Part shown: in pieces, positions 6,779 through 14,503 of the stretch
Position numbering within the stretch: position 1 is the stretch's first letter
How the letters are laid out: each line of letters starts with the position of its first letter
Assembly: GCA_937967805.1 (NCBI GenBank)
Contig: CALBTC010000152.1
Location: 1-18,693, forward strand
Origin: an uncultured Anaerolineaceae bacterium
GTDB taxonomy: Bacteria > Chloroflexota > Anaerolineae > Promineifilales > Promineifilaceae
Reading direction: 5' to 3'
Length of the DNA stretch: 18,693 nucleotides
Notes under the pieces: generated by a model
Seen by the model: the letters and a program-made list of their open reading frames with translations, nothing else
What the model was told of the DNA's origin: nothing
Databases searched by the model: none
Program-made: the position numbers and the translations under genes

Positions 6779-6903
6779 CATAAAAGGTTGCTGGCTGGGG
6801 CGGTATGCCTGGAACATGGCACTAAAAGTAGGACGCTGGGATGCAAGGGCTTTTTTTCTCTGCACCTCCGCGCCTCTGCGTTAGTTTCTAAGGAGAAGGT
6901 GAA

Positions 6904-7266
6904 ATGGGATTTTTAAAGAAGTTATTTGGTGGAGGCGAGCCGGAAAAGTACGTCGATAAGCAGGGCATTTATTTTTACGTGGCGTGTGACAACTGCGGCG
7001 CGCGGGTGAAGGTACGGGCGGACAAGCAGCACGATCTGCAAAACACGGGAGACGGCTACGAGTGGCATAAAACCATCGTAGACAACCGCTGCTTCCGGCG
7101 CATCCAGACAGTGGTGCAGCTTGACGGCAATTACCAGATGGTGAGCCACGAGATTACGGGCGGCCGTTACATGACAGAGGAAGAATATCTGGCGGCAGAA
7201 GCAGCAGCGGAACAGGCCAAAGCTTCCGCTAATGCAGATGAGGGCAATGGCAGTGAAACGGATTAA
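6904..7266 (+). CDS. Conserved-looking small protein with CxxC motif, unknown function
   Basis: A 120-residue protein whose ATG follows a good AGGAG ribosome site (6891-6895). The N-terminus MGFLKKLFGGGEPEKYV is a short amphipathic basic segment. The core has CDNCG (C28, C31) and C63 (NRCFRRIQ), with residues 22-90 looking like a small beta-rich fold: YFYVACDNCGARVKVR, then GYEWHKTIVDNRCFRRIQT and MVSHEITGGRYMTEEEY. A single CxxC plus one more Cys is short of a full four-Cys zinc ribbon; H55 or H82 could complete a site (inference). The tail from about 95 is Ala/Glu-rich and probably disordered. I cannot name a family. Its stop overlaps the convergent kinase stop (7263-7266), so the two genes share a 4-base end. 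Confidence 0.75.
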   Translation: MGFLKKLFGGGEPEKYVDKQGIYFYVACDNCGARVKVRADKQHDLQNTGDGYEWHKTIVDNRCFRRIQTVVQLDGNYQMVSHEITGGRYMTEEEYLAAEAAAEQAKASANADEGNGSETD

Positions 7267-9437
7267 TGGCCGTTGATTGGTTGGCTGCTTTGCAAAACCC
7301 GCTTCAACTCTTCTACTTGGATCGGTTTACTGACGTAATCATCCATGCCGCCGGCCAGATATGTTTCCCGGTCACCTGCCAGGGCGTTGGCCGTGATGGC
7401 TACAATCCGCGGCTGCTGGTTGGCAGGTAACTCCTGCCGAATCTGTTGCGTAGCCTGGAGGCCATCCATTTCCGGCATTTGAATGTCCATCAAAACGAGA
7501 TCGTAAGGCTGGCGAGAAAGCGCATGGATGGCTTCTAATCCGTTGGCCGCCGTGTCGGCATTGTATCCCAGCCGCTCTAACATGCGTAGCGCAACCTTTT
7601 GATTGATGAGATTATCTTCGGCCAGCAAGATACGTAGGGGATGCTTTTGGCCTAACGCTATATTGAATTGTGATTTTCCGTTGGTGCCGTTTGGGGAACG
7701 GCCGTTCCCCCCATTTTCCCCAGTTACGGCAGGTATGCTCGTCTGAATGGTGAAGTGAAAACTGCTCCCCTTGCCCGGTTCGCTCTCTACCCAAATGTTT
7801 CCTTCCATCATGGTCACCAGATGTTTGCAAATGGCCAACCCCAACCCGGTGCCGCCAAACTTGCGAGTCGTAGAAGAATCAATCTGGTGAAAGGGCTTAA
7901 ACAGGTTCTTAATTCGATCTTGCGGAATGCCTATGCCGGTATCTTGCACCGTAAAAGACAGCTCGTAGCGATCATCTTTTTTCTGCCCTGCTGCGTTAAG
8001 ATTCACTACCCCTTCGGCCGTAAACTTGACAGCATTTCCCAGCAGGTTAACCAATATTTGGCGCAGTCGAGTAATGTCACCCTCGATCATTTCTGGAACG
8101 CCTGGCTCAATCGTGGTGGTGAGGCAGAGATTTTTTGCCTTCGCCTCAGCGCCGATTAAATCGACAGCTTCTGCCAGACAGTCGCGTAGGTTGAAAGCGG
8201 CCTGCTCCAGCTCCAGTTTACCCGAATCGATCTTGGAGAAATTTAAAATGTCGTCAATGATGGCCAGAAGTCCGCTGCCGCTGGTGCGGACAGTGTTGAT
8301 GTAATCTTCCTGTTCCGGGGTGAGCTGTGTATCTAGCAGCAGGCTGGTCATGCCCAAAACGGCGTTGAGAGGGGTGCGAATTTCATGGCTCATGCTGGCC
8401 AAAAATTCAGCCTTGACTTTAGCTGCTTTTTCGGCGGCAATTTTGGCCGTTTTTAGCTCAATTTCGGCCTGTTTGCGCTGGGTAATATCATTGGCCACAC
8501 AAACGATGCTGGGACTGCCGATTTTGGCTTCCTCTTGCATAATGGCGGTGGAAACGGCCGTGTAAATCTCCCGCCCGTCTTTGGCGATCAGCTTCATCTC
8601 CTGGTCGCGCAGGGCAAACAAGGGGGAGGCCATCGTCGTGACCGCCTGCCACGGCAAGCGGTCTTGCGGGGCTATCACGATGTGCAGCGGCTGGCCCATT
8701 AGGTCTCTTTCATCGTATCCAAGCAGGTGGATGACCGCCTGGTTGATTTTTTCGATGCGCATATCGGGGGTAATCACAAAGAGCATATCCTGCATCGAAG
8801 CGATGATGTTATCCACATAAGTCTTAGACACCGTCGTTTGCCGCAAATTGTCTAAAGCCTGGTTCAGCAGCCGGTACCCTTTGTCTGAACTGCTTATGGC
8901 GGAATGCAGCAAGAAGGCGCCAACGCCTAAAGCCGCATAAATAATGGCCAAATCGGTTGCCTGAATCGGTTCTACTGGCGCATTGGGTAGAATGCCCATC
9001 CGCTCGGCATGAAATAGGGCGGTAAGCGTCAATAAAGAGGCGATGGTTGCATGCATCAGTTGGCGTTTTCCCAGCAAAAGGCCGGTAATGATCAACAATA
9101 AGATGAAGCACGCCCCATTGTTGCCGCGAATGCCGCCATACAACCAGGCGTTTATGACTAATCCCTGGAAAACGTTGAAAACAAGCAGGCCGCTGGCTGC
9201 TTTAAGGTGCTTCCGGTTCAATAAATGAAAAGAAATTAACGTAATCGTTAAGACAACGGCGCCAATGGCAAGAGACCGCAGCCATCCCGGTGGATCTAAG
9301 AAAATAAAGAGTGTGCAAATGAAAATAGTCCCGGCGAGCAAAATCATGTTCATGGTCCAGATGAGTAGGGCCACGCGCGTTTTGTCCGGGTCTGAAAATT
9401 CAGGCTTGCTGAATATTTTTCTTATGATGGGCTGCAT
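7263..9437 (-). CDS. Membrane hybrid sensor histidine kinase (PAS-HisKA-HATPase-REC)
   Basis: A 724-residue protein. Residues about 23-182 contain roughly six hydrophobic segments, an integral sensor module not matched to a named family. A PAS domain spans about 205-325, ending in the usual [12 protein letters not shown]. The dimerisation and phosphoacceptor region has [11 protein letters not shown] with H351. The ATPase domain shows the N box around [11 protein letters not shown] (N464/N468), DTGIGIP (499-505) and GGTGLGLAI (528-536). After a Gly/Asn-rich linker the receiver domain (about 601-718) has acidic D608, phosphoacceptor D651 in [12 protein letters not shown]682 and K704 (SKP). All catalytic residues are present, so it should autophosphorylate and pass phosphate to its own receiver; no Hpt domain or separate response regulator is encoded nearby. 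AAGGAA (9441-9446 complement) is the ribosome site. An inverted-repeat element lies 33 nt upstream of the start. Confidence 0.95.
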   Translation of the reverse strand: MQPIIRKIFSKPEFSDPDKTRVALLIWTMNMILLAGTIFICTLFIFLDPPGWLRSLAIGAVVLTITLISFHLLNRKHLKAASGLLVFNVFQGLVINAWLYGGIRGNNGACFILLLIITGLLLGKRQLMHATIASLLTLTALFHAERMGILPNAPVEPIQATDLAIIYAALGVGAFLLHSAISSSDKGYRLLNQALDNLRQTTVSKTYVDNIIASMQDMLFVITPDMRIEKINQAVIHLLGYDERDLMGQPLHIVIAPQDRLPWQAVTTMASPLFALRDQEMKLIAKDGREIYTAVSTAIMQEEAKIGSPSIVCVANDITQRKQAEIELKTAKIAAEKAAKVKAEFLASMSHEIRTPLNAVLGMTSLLLDTQLTPEQEDYINTVRTSGSGLLAIIDDILNFSKIDSGKLELEQAAFNLRDCLAEAVDLIGAEAKAKNLCLTTTIEPGVPEMIEGDITRLRQILVNLLGNAVKFTAEGVVNLNAAGQKKDDRYELSFTVQDTGIGIPQDRIKNLFKPFHQIDSSTTRKFGGTGLGLAICKHLVTMMEGNIWVESEPGKGSSFHFTIQTSIPAVTGENGGNGRSPNGTNGKSQFNIALGQKHPLRILLAEDNLINQKVALRMLERLGYNADTAANGLEAIHALSRQPYDLVLMDIQMPEMDGLQATQQIRQELPANQQPRIVAITANALAGDRETYLAGGMDDYVSKPIQVEELKRVLQSSQPINGH

Positions 9438-9469
9438 GATTTCCTTAAAAAAAAATTTGTGACTATGCA

Positions 9470-9526
9470 GACCCTAAGGGTTTGCACTTGACTAACCTCG
9501 CTCATGGGCGGACAAACCCTTAGGTC
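9470..9526. repeat. Inverted-repeat element, copy 1 (upstream of kinase gene)
   Basis: GACCCTAAGGGTTTG (9470-9484) and CAAACCCTTAGGTC (9513-9526) are near-perfect inverted repeats (one base deleted in the right arm) around a 28-nt spacer. Each arm itself contains the palindromic core CCCTAAGGG or part of it. It lies in the 219-bp gap upstream of the kinase gene and would fall in that gene's leader if transcription starts to its right. A second copy is at 10751-10808. The rest of the gap (9527-9656) shows no gene. Confidence 0.75.
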
Positions 9527-9656
9527 GTTCCGAGATGAGCCAACTGATTTTGGATTAGTCCATACCACCAGCATAAAAGATTGGTGCGACTTTACCTATA
9601 GCCAAAAGTTGCCAGTGAAGAAAGTACTATTTCATTTGGGAAAAACAGCCGGTGGT

Positions 9657-10745
9657 TTATGAGGCGTCTAGCGTAAAGCGGTAGATTCTCCCCCGGTTTG
9701 AAACGTCGCCGGCCAGACCGGAGCCACCCAAGAGGTAAAGATCAGCTTTAATAATGGCGATGGGCAGGCCGTGGAGGGGCACCGGCATCGTGACATCTGC
9801 CATTTCCCAGCGGTTTTGTGCCGGATCAAATATCTCGATGGTGTCAATGATCGCCAGGGGAGCGAGAAGTTCACCGCCGGCCACGACGATTTTGCCATCC
9901 CAAACGGCCGCACCAAAGCCGCTGCGTGGCTGGTTCATGCTGGGCACGCGGGTCCAGGTGTCAGTGGCCGGGTCGTAACGCTCCACGCTGTTCAGGCCGC
10001 GGTCCCAGCGGCCGCCCAGGGCATACAGATTGCCATCAAGCGCCACCGCCTGCGTGTGTTCCCGCGCTTGCAGCAGCGGGGCCAGGCGGGTCCAGCTATC
10101 GCCGGCCGGGTCATAGCGCAGCAGGTCTGAACTGCTGCCGCTGCCGCCTAAAAAGTAAATGTAGTCACCTAGAGTGGCCGCAGCGCCGGCCCAGCGGTTT
10201 TCGGGCATGGGGGCCAATTCTGCCCAACTGTCGGCAGCCGGATCGTAGCGCAGGGCAATATCGTCCGGGCCGAAGACGTAGAGCGCGTTGTTGTAAACGG
10301 CCGTTGCGTGATGGTTCACATGAAACGGCAGGTCGGCCAGTTGGGTCCAGCTATCTGTGGCCGGATCGTACATTTCCAATGCGATGGATTGATCATAGCC
10401 GTTGCCCCAGCCGCCAGGGACGTAGATACGGCCGTCTATCACTCCGGCTGACATTTCTGAACGGGCCGTCGGCATTTTGGCCATCTCGTGCCAGATGGTT
10501 GGCGTGGGAGTGGGGCTGGGCGGCAGCGTGGCGGTTGGCGCGATGGTGGCTGTTGGGGTTGGCTGTGTTGGTTCCGGCGGCGGCGTGTTGGTGGCGGGTA
10601 TGGCCGTTGGCGCAGCCGGACTGTCTGTGGGGGCTGCCTGGGAAACGGCCGTTGCTTGGGGCACGGCCGTTTCCCCGCAGCCCATGAGGAGGAGGAAGAG
10701 GGAAGTAGCGAGTAAAAAAGCAGCAGTGTTTCTTGGCAATGTCAT
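9657..10745 (-). CDS. Kelch-repeat beta-propeller lipoprotein
   Basis: A 362-residue secreted lipoprotein. The signal peptide ends in LLMGC with the lipidated Cys at 23. Residues about 28-84 are a low-complexity Pro/Thr/Ala linker (TPTAT, PTATLPP). From about 85 to the end runs a Kelch propeller: units such as YDPATDSWTQLADLPF, RYDPAADSWAELAPMP, RYDPAGDSWTRLAPL, RYDPATDTWTRVPSM and IFDPAQNRWEM alternate with GG-containing strands (YVPGG, YFLGG, YALGG, VVAGG, YLLGG). The opening WHEMAKMP strand probably closes the last blade, giving six blades. No catalytic residues can be named; such proteins usually bind ligands at the cell surface. The start ATG at 10743-10745 has no standard ribosome site; only an AGGG inside the adjacent inverted repeat could serve. 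Confidence 0.9.
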   Translation of the reverse strand: MTLPRNTAAFLLATSLFLLLMGCGETAVPQATAVSQAAPTDSPAAPTAIPATNTPPPEPTQPTPTATIAPTATLPPSPTPTPTIWHEMAKMPTARSEMSAGVIDGRIYVPGGWGNGYDQSIALEMYDPATDSWTQLADLPFHVNHHATAVYNNALYVFGPDDIALRYDPAADSWAELAPMPENRWAGAAATLGDYIYFLGGSGSSSDLLRYDPAGDSWTRLAPLLQAREHTQAVALDGNLYALGGRWDRGLNSVERYDPATDTWTRVPSMNQPRSGFGAAVWDGKIVVAGGELLAPLAIIDTIEIFDPAQNRWEMADVTMPVPLHGLPIAIIKADLYLLGGSGLAGDVSNRGRIYRFTLDAS

Positions 10746-10750
10746 CTAAA

Positions 10751-10808
10751 GACCCTAAGGGTTTATCATTCTTGTAGCCAGAACCACTACGGGCAAACCC
10801 TTAGTGTC
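10751..10808. repeat. Inverted-repeat element, copy 2 (upstream of Kelch gene)
   Basis: GACCCTAAGGGTTT (10751-10764) and AAACCCTTAGTGTC (10795-10808) pair over 14 positions with one mismatch, around a 30-nt spacer. The arms match those of copy 1 at 9470-9526 while the spacers differ. The element begins only 5 nt from the start codon of the Kelch gene, so in its mRNA the hairpin would end just before the ATG and contain the only ribosome-site-like AGGG. Confidence 0.75.
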
Positions 10809-10852
10809 TGGGTATGTAATTGATTAGACGCCTGCTGCGCGATTATTTTGAT

Positions 10853-12466
10853 TTACGGCACCACGATCTCCGGCTGCCATTGGAAATTGTGGGGGTTTTG
10901 GCCGAAAACGGCCGTGATCTCATACAGAAAATCACCATCGGTGGGTGCGTAAAAAACGTTGGGCTGGAACTGAAGTGGTTCCTGCACCAGGATGGCGCCG
11001 CTGCCGTCTTTGGCCCAATGAACCCGGCTTTCCAGATGGGCCTCGCCGGCAGGGGGCAGGCTGTTTACCCGCTCCGGCGTTTCCGCCAGCGAGGTAAGCT
11101 GGTAGGTGCCCACTGCCTGCACAGCGGCCTCAAAGTTGGCAGCGCTGGGCGGGATGTTGAGGGCGAAAGCGAAACGGCCGTCTTCCAGATTCGTACCACC
11201 TAGCACGCCCAGCGGCAGGTCAGACAACACGGCCGATTCTTCCATCACCAACTCTGCCGCATCCGGGTTGAAGCGCCACAGCTCGACCCTGGGCGTAATT
11301 TCGCTCGACTCAGTTTGCGAGCGCCAGACCAGCAGCCGGTTATCCGGCATCCAGCTAATTTCTGAGGGAAACATCTCGGCATAAACGAATGAGTCGGGCA
11401 CGGCCGCCAGCGCCCCGGTGGGTACATCCAGCACAGCGCGAGAGGCACCCTCCCAACGGCCGCGCCACAGCAGCAGGTAACGGCCGTTGCCGGCCCAATC
11501 AATCGGTGAGTAGATCGAAATCTGGCCAATATCCGCCATGCCTTCTTCGTAAGGCCGGTTTTCCAGCACCATTTCCGGCGCATCGGCGGCGATGTTGTAC
11601 AGCCAGAGCGCGCTGTCGTCGGCAAAAGCGACCAGATTGTTTTCCACGTGCCAGGCTGGGCCAAAACAGCGGGACTCACAGGCGCGCACCTGGCGCAAAT
11701 TGCCGGGATTGCCGCCGCCGGTGTTCAGGATGTACAGGTTGTTGGGCAGCGGTTGGCTGCTGTCGCCCTCGGGCGCATCGGGAATGCCGTCCAGGCCGGT
11801 GGCGGCAAAAGCCAACTGCTGCCCATCCGGCGATAGCTGAAAATCGCCCAGATTGTCTACCTGGGGCACCAGCGTCCAGGTTTCGCGGCTGATCATGTCC
11901 ACAAACAATAGCTCGTGGCTGGTTTCCGTTGGTCCAAATTCATCGTCGCTGCGAGATGCCAGTTCGAGCAGGCGGGCCACCACGGCTCGCTTGCCGTCGG
12001 CGCTCATCGAATAGCCGGTAATGTCGCCTACAAATTGGTCAACCAAAACGGGGCCATCCTGCACCCGGTTGCCAGGGGCTGGCCCCGGCACGATGGTTTC
12101 GATTTGCCGGGTGGTGTGGGTCCATTGCTTAAAGGCACCGTCAGCCAAAAAGAGCAGGTCTCGGCTGGTGGTGGGCAGCGGTTGGCTGCTGATAACCTGA
12201 ACCGGTGGATCGGTAACGGCCGTTGCCGCCGCCGTCGCTGTGGGGGTCATGGTGGGAATGAGGGTGGGCGTGGGTTCAACGGCCGTTTCCGTGGATACGG
12301 CGTTGGGGTTGGGCGTGATGGTGGCCACAGGGGCATTATCTTCGCCGCTGCTGCTGGTCGTCGGTGGTGGCGGGATGGGTGTGGGATCGGTGAAGGCGTC
12401 GCTGGTGCAGGCGACCAATCCACCCATGAGCAGAAGCGACAAGATCAAAAGGCGTTTTAATGTCAT
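10853..12466 (-). CDS. WD40/TolB-like beta-propeller lipoprotein
   Basis: A 537-residue secreted lipoprotein, lipobox LVAC with lipidated Cys at 20, then a Pro/Thr/Ser-rich linker to about residue 95. The remainder shows propeller-type repeats of the PD40/WD40-like kind: DITGYSMSADGKRAVVARL, GDFQLSPDGQQLAFAA, CFGPAWHVENNLVAFAD, PIDWAGNGRYLLLWRG, ISWMPDNRLLVWRS and VHWAKDGSGAILVQE, each followed by a strand naming an output value. A Cys pair (ACESRC) may form a disulfide. Predicted to sit on the outer face of the membrane; the ligand or partner is unknown. A GGAG ribosome site lies 7 nt upstream of the ATG at 12464-12466. It has the same layout and orientation as the Kelch lipoprotein gene just downstream (107-bp gap holding the inverted repeat), so the two may be functionally related. 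Confidence 0.85.
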   Translation of the reverse strand: MTLKRLLILSLLLMGGLVACTSDAFTDPTPIPPPPTTSSSGEDNAPVATITPNPNAVSTETAVEPTPTLIPTMTPTATAAATAVTDPPVQVISSQPLPTTSRDLLFLADGAFKQWTHTTRQIETIVPGPAPGNRVQDGPVLVDQFVGDITGYSMSADGKRAVVARLLELASRSDDEFGPTETSHELLFVDMISRETWTLVPQVDNLGDFQLSPDGQQLAFAATGLDGIPDAPEGDSSQPLPNNLYILNTGGGNPGNLRQVRACESRCFGPAWHVENNLVAFADDSALWLYNIAADAPEMVLENRPYEEGMADIGQISIYSPIDWAGNGRYLLLWRGRWEGASRAVLDVPTGALAAVPDSFVYAEMFPSEISWMPDNRLLVWRSQTESSEITPRVELWRFNPDAAELVMEESAVLSDLPLGVLGGTNLEDGRFAFALNIPPSAANFEAAVQAVGTYQLTSLAETPERVNSLPPAGEAHLESRVHWAKDGSGAILVQEPLQFQPNVFYAPTDGDFLYEITAVFGQNPHNFQWQPEIVVP

Positions 12467-12602
12467 CGGGTTTCTCCATTTGGGTAAATAACTGTTTTTT
12501 ACAACTGTACCTTAACGGGGGAACGGCCGTTTTGCTCAACGCCTCACCCATTTCTAACCAACGGTCTAAGACGCCGGCACAGATCGCTTTGTGATTGCAG
12601 GC

Positions 12603-12612
12603 GTGGTATGCT
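12603..12612 (+). promoter_or_regulatory. Candidate extended -10 promoter element
   Basis: TGGTATGCT (12604-12612) fits an extended -10 (TGn followed by a TATNNT-like hexamer) 37 nt before the SRPBCC start. A partly matching -35 (TTGTGA, 12589-12594) is only 12 nt away, too close for a normal pair, so the extended -10 would have to suffice. Confidence 0.3.
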
Positions 12613-12649
12613 AAATTCCGAATCTACAAATTGATAAACGGAGTTATTG

Positions 12650-13090
12650 ATGAGCCAGGAAACGATAAGTTTGACCAAAACACACACCTATCGCGCTTCG
12701 GCCGAGCGTGTCTTCCGCGCCTGGACCGAGCCCGAGGCGCTCAAAAAATGGTTCCAGGTTAAGGCACAAATCCAAGCGCTGCACGCTGAGAACGATTTAC
12801 GGACCGGCGGCGATTATCAGATTAAACTGCAAACGGGTGATGGTCCAGCCTATCAGGTGAGCGGCCTGTACCATGAAATTATGGAGCCGGCAAAGCTGGC
12901 CTTTACCTGGCGCTGGGGCGACGAAACGGACGCGGAAGACAGTTACGTGTCCGTCACGCTGCGCCAGCTTAGCCCGACCGAAACCGAACTCACCTTGTTC
13001 CACGATGAATTCTTGACGACGGCTGACCGCGACCGGCATGAAGCAATCTGGAATGAGGTTTTGGCTCAGTTGGAACTGTACTTGAAGTAA
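12650..13090 (+). CDS. SRPBCC / AHSA1-like domain protein
   Basis: A 146-residue protein from the ATG at 12650; GGAG at 12640-12643 is 6 nt upstream, so the preceding in-frame TTG is not needed. The protein is one START-like (Bet v 1 fold) domain of the AHSA1 / polyketide cyclase type: TKTHTYRASAERVFRAWTEPEALKKWF at the N-terminus, GGDYQI, GLYHEIMEPAKLAFTWRWGD, VSVTLRQLSPTETELTLFHDEF, and the C-terminal helix HEAIWNEVLAQLELYL. The fold makes a hydrophobic cavity; members bind lipids or small hydrophobic ligands or act in stress responses, and the ligand cannot be predicted. It is cytoplasmic, with no signal peptide. The methyltransferase gene follows 59 bp downstream after a hairpin, suggesting partial co-transcription. 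Confidence 0.85.
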   Translation: MSQETISLTKTHTYRASAERVFRAWTEPEALKKWFQVKAQIQALHAENDLRTGGDYQIKLQTGDGPAYQVSGLYHEIMEPAKLAFTWRWGDETDAEDSYVSVTLRQLSPTETELTLFHDEFLTTADRDRHEAIWNEVLAQLELYLK

Positions 13091-13092
13091 GT

Positions 13093-13131
13093 GGCAAGTA
13101 GCCGGGGGCTTTAGCCCTCGGCTTGCTTGCC
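13093..13131. terminator. Long hairpin between SRPBCC and methyltransferase genes
   Basis: GCCGGGGGCT (13101-13110) pairs with AGCCCTCGGC (13113-13122) with one mismatch, and outer arms GGCAAG (13093-13098) and CTTGCC (13126-13131) extend the stem after small bulges. There is no T tract, so it is either a weak attenuator or one of the dispersed palindromes frequent in such genomes. Confidence 0.4.
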
Positions 13132-13149
13132 AAGATTTCGGAGGAAATG

Positions 13150-13977
13150 ATGAGCGAGGTAAAGCTTTTTCAAGATGCCCACTATTTGCAGCAAAACCAG
13201 TATCGCACCAGCAGCAACCTGGATGCGCGGGCCGGGCTGCACCGGCGGTTTAGCACGGCCGTTACCGCCTGGCAGCCGTGGGTGTTTGATTTCCTGGCGT
13301 TAGAACCAGGGATGCGCGTGCTGGAATGCGGCTGTGGTCCCGGCTGGCTGTGGCGGGAAAATGCGGACCGCATTCCGGCCAACTGCCACATCACCCTGAC
13401 CGACCTCTCGCCAGGGATGGTGGCCGAGGCGGAGGCGGCGCTGGCGGGCAGCGGCCCTCGTTTTGAATTCCGGCAGGCCAACATTCAGGCCCTGGATTTT
13501 GCCACCCACACGTTCGATGTGGTGGTGGCCAACCACATGCTGTACCACGTGCCTGATTTGCCCCAGGCGCTGGCAGAAGTGCGGCGGGTGTTGCAGGGGA
13601 ACGGCCGTTTCGTCGCCGCCACCAACGGGAATAAACACATGAGTGAGCTGGCAGACCTGGTGCCCGATACCCTTAGACAATCGGTAGCCTCGCTGCGGCT
13701 GCGGGGGCAGGGTGAAATGTTGGCCTTTCGCTTGGAAAACGGCCGTGCCCTCCTGGAGCCCTACTTCGACACCATCGAGCTGCATTTGTACGACGACAGC
13801 CTGTGGGTTACCGAGGTGGAACCGCTGGTGGCTTACGCTTTGTCCATGATTAAGCCCGAGATGGATTTGCCGGAAACGGCCGTTAACCAGATCCGCGCCG
13901 CGTGGGCGGCCAGGATCGAAAAAGAAGGCGGCATCCGCATCAGCAAACATTCCGGCGTCTTTGTTGCCACGAAATGA
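13150..13977 (+). CDS. Class I SAM-dependent methyltransferase
   Basis: A 275-residue protein from the ATG at 13150, preferred over ATG 13147 because GGAGG (13140-13144) is then 5 nt away. Residues 56-65 RVLECGCGPG are the SAM-binding motif I, T84-D85-L86-S87 holds the acidic residue that binds the SAM ribose, and FDVVVANHMLYHVPD followed by ALAEVRRVLQGNGRFVAATNG are motifs II and III of the Methyltransf_11 type. The substrate-binding C-terminal half (about 165-275) is divergent, with no assignable substrate, so a small molecule is the default guess. Two ACGGCCGT palindromes are embedded (encoding NGRF and ETAV). Its TGA overlaps the ATG of the enoyl-CoA hydratase remnant (ATGA at 13974-13977). 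Confidence 0.9.
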   Translation: MSEVKLFQDAHYLQQNQYRTSSNLDARAGLHRRFSTAVTAWQPWVFDFLALEPGMRVLECGCGPGWLWRENADRIPANCHITLTDLSPGMVAEAEAALAGSGPRFEFRQANIQALDFATHTFDVVVANHMLYHVPDLPQALAEVRRVLQGNGRFVAATNGNKHMSELADLVPDTLRQSVASLRLRGQGEMLAFRLENGRALLEPYFDTIELHLYDDSLWVTEVEPLVAYALSMIKPEMDLPETAVNQIRAAWAARIEKEGGIRISKHSGVFVATK

Positions 13978-14381
13978 CCCAGGAAATATTGCTCACGCAG
14001 GCAGATGGCATTGCCACGCTGCGGGTGAACCGGCCGGCAGCGCGCAATGCCTTAAATTGGACGGCCCGGGCGCTGGATTTACTGTTGACGTCGCGCATCT
14101 TTTCGGCAGAGGAGGCACTGCAAATGGGGCTGGTGCAGCAGGTGGTGGATGAGGCGGTGGGGTTGGATACGGCCGTTACCCAATTTGCCCACGCCCTGAT
14201 CAAACTCCCCCAACACGCCCTCGCCGCCAGCAAGCAGCTTGTCTACGCTGCAAGCCATCTCTCCCTTTCCGAAACCAACCGGCTAGAAACCGAGCTGTTT
14301 GTCGATCTATGGTCCCAACCGGATCACCTGGAGGCGCTGGCGGCCTTTCGCGAGAAACGGCCGTCGGTATTCGGCCAGTAG
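13974..14381 (+). pseudogene. Enoyl-CoA hydratase/isomerase with internal in-frame deletion
   Basis: The frame encodes 135 residues against about 250-270 for the crotonase family. Residues 1-29 (EILLTQADGIATLRVNRPAARNALNW) match the family N-terminus and residues 31-135 (ARALDLLLTSRIFSAEEALQMGLVQQVV, then HALAASKQLV and FREKRPSVFG) match its C-terminal third, but the middle of about 120 residues is absent. The missing part normally carries both oxyanion-hole segments and the catalytic acids, so hydratase activity is not expected. The join falls near 14058-14062, and the frame is preserved. It may be a decaying gene, or a truncated product retained for another role. The start overlaps the methyltransferase stop (ATGA); the stop TAG (14379-14381) lies inside a 28-nt palindrome. 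It contains two ACGGCCGT copies. Confidence 0.75.
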
Positions 14382-14405
14382 GGGCGGCTCGCGAGCCGCC
14401 CCTAC
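14378..14405. repeat. 28-nt perfect palindrome, left copy
   Basis: GTAGGGGCGGCTCG followed directly by its reverse complement, 14 + 14 nt with no loop. The identical sequence recurs at 18594-18621 on the other side of the restriction-modification gene. Two half-copies, GAGCCGCCCCTAC, follow at 14411-14423 and 14426-14438. The element supplies the stop codon of the hydratase remnant. Confidence 0.9.
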
Positions 14406-14410
14406 TGGCC

Positions 14411-14438
14411 GAGCCGCCCCTACCCGAGCCGCCCCTAC
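14411..14438. repeat. Two tandem half-copies of the 28-nt palindrome
   Basis: GAGCCGCCCCTAC occurs at 14411-14423 and again at 14426-14438, matching the right arm of the palindrome at 14378-14405. Together with that right arm this makes three near-direct repeats in 46 bp, which looks like partial duplication of the element. Confidence 0.8.
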
Positions 14439-14461
14439 ACTTTTTCCACCGGCTGAATTAT

Positions 14462-14503
14462 CATAGGGGCACTCTGACCGTTGATTTAAGGAAATGCCCT
14501 ATG
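14462..14503 (+). promoter_or_regulatory. Possible start-codon hairpin of the R-M gene
   Basis: CATAGGG (14462-14468) is complementary to CCCTATG (14497-14503), the latter containing the ATG of the type IIG gene. The ribosome site AAGGA (14488-14492) would lie in the loop. The 28-nt loop is large and the stem short, so an effect on translation is speculative. Confidence 0.25.

Noticed and set aside
3475..9437. A ribosomal-peptide maturation cluster around the PqqD-M50 protein, with the CxxC protein as precursor
   Set aside because: The 120-residue CxxC protein has no leader-core layout, is transcribed convergently with the kinase and not with the protease, and no radical-SAM or exporter gene is present.
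9926..10687. 253-codon plus-strand frame opposite the Kelch gene
   Set aside because: It is Arg/Trp/Gly-rich with no domain and lies opposite well-formed Kelch repeats and a lipoprotein signal.
11745..12195. Repeated GGGCAGCGGTTGGCTGCTG at two places in the WD40-like gene
   Set aside because: Both copies encode the same SSQPLP peptide in the same gene; a short in-gene similarity from like peptide segments is sufficient explanation.
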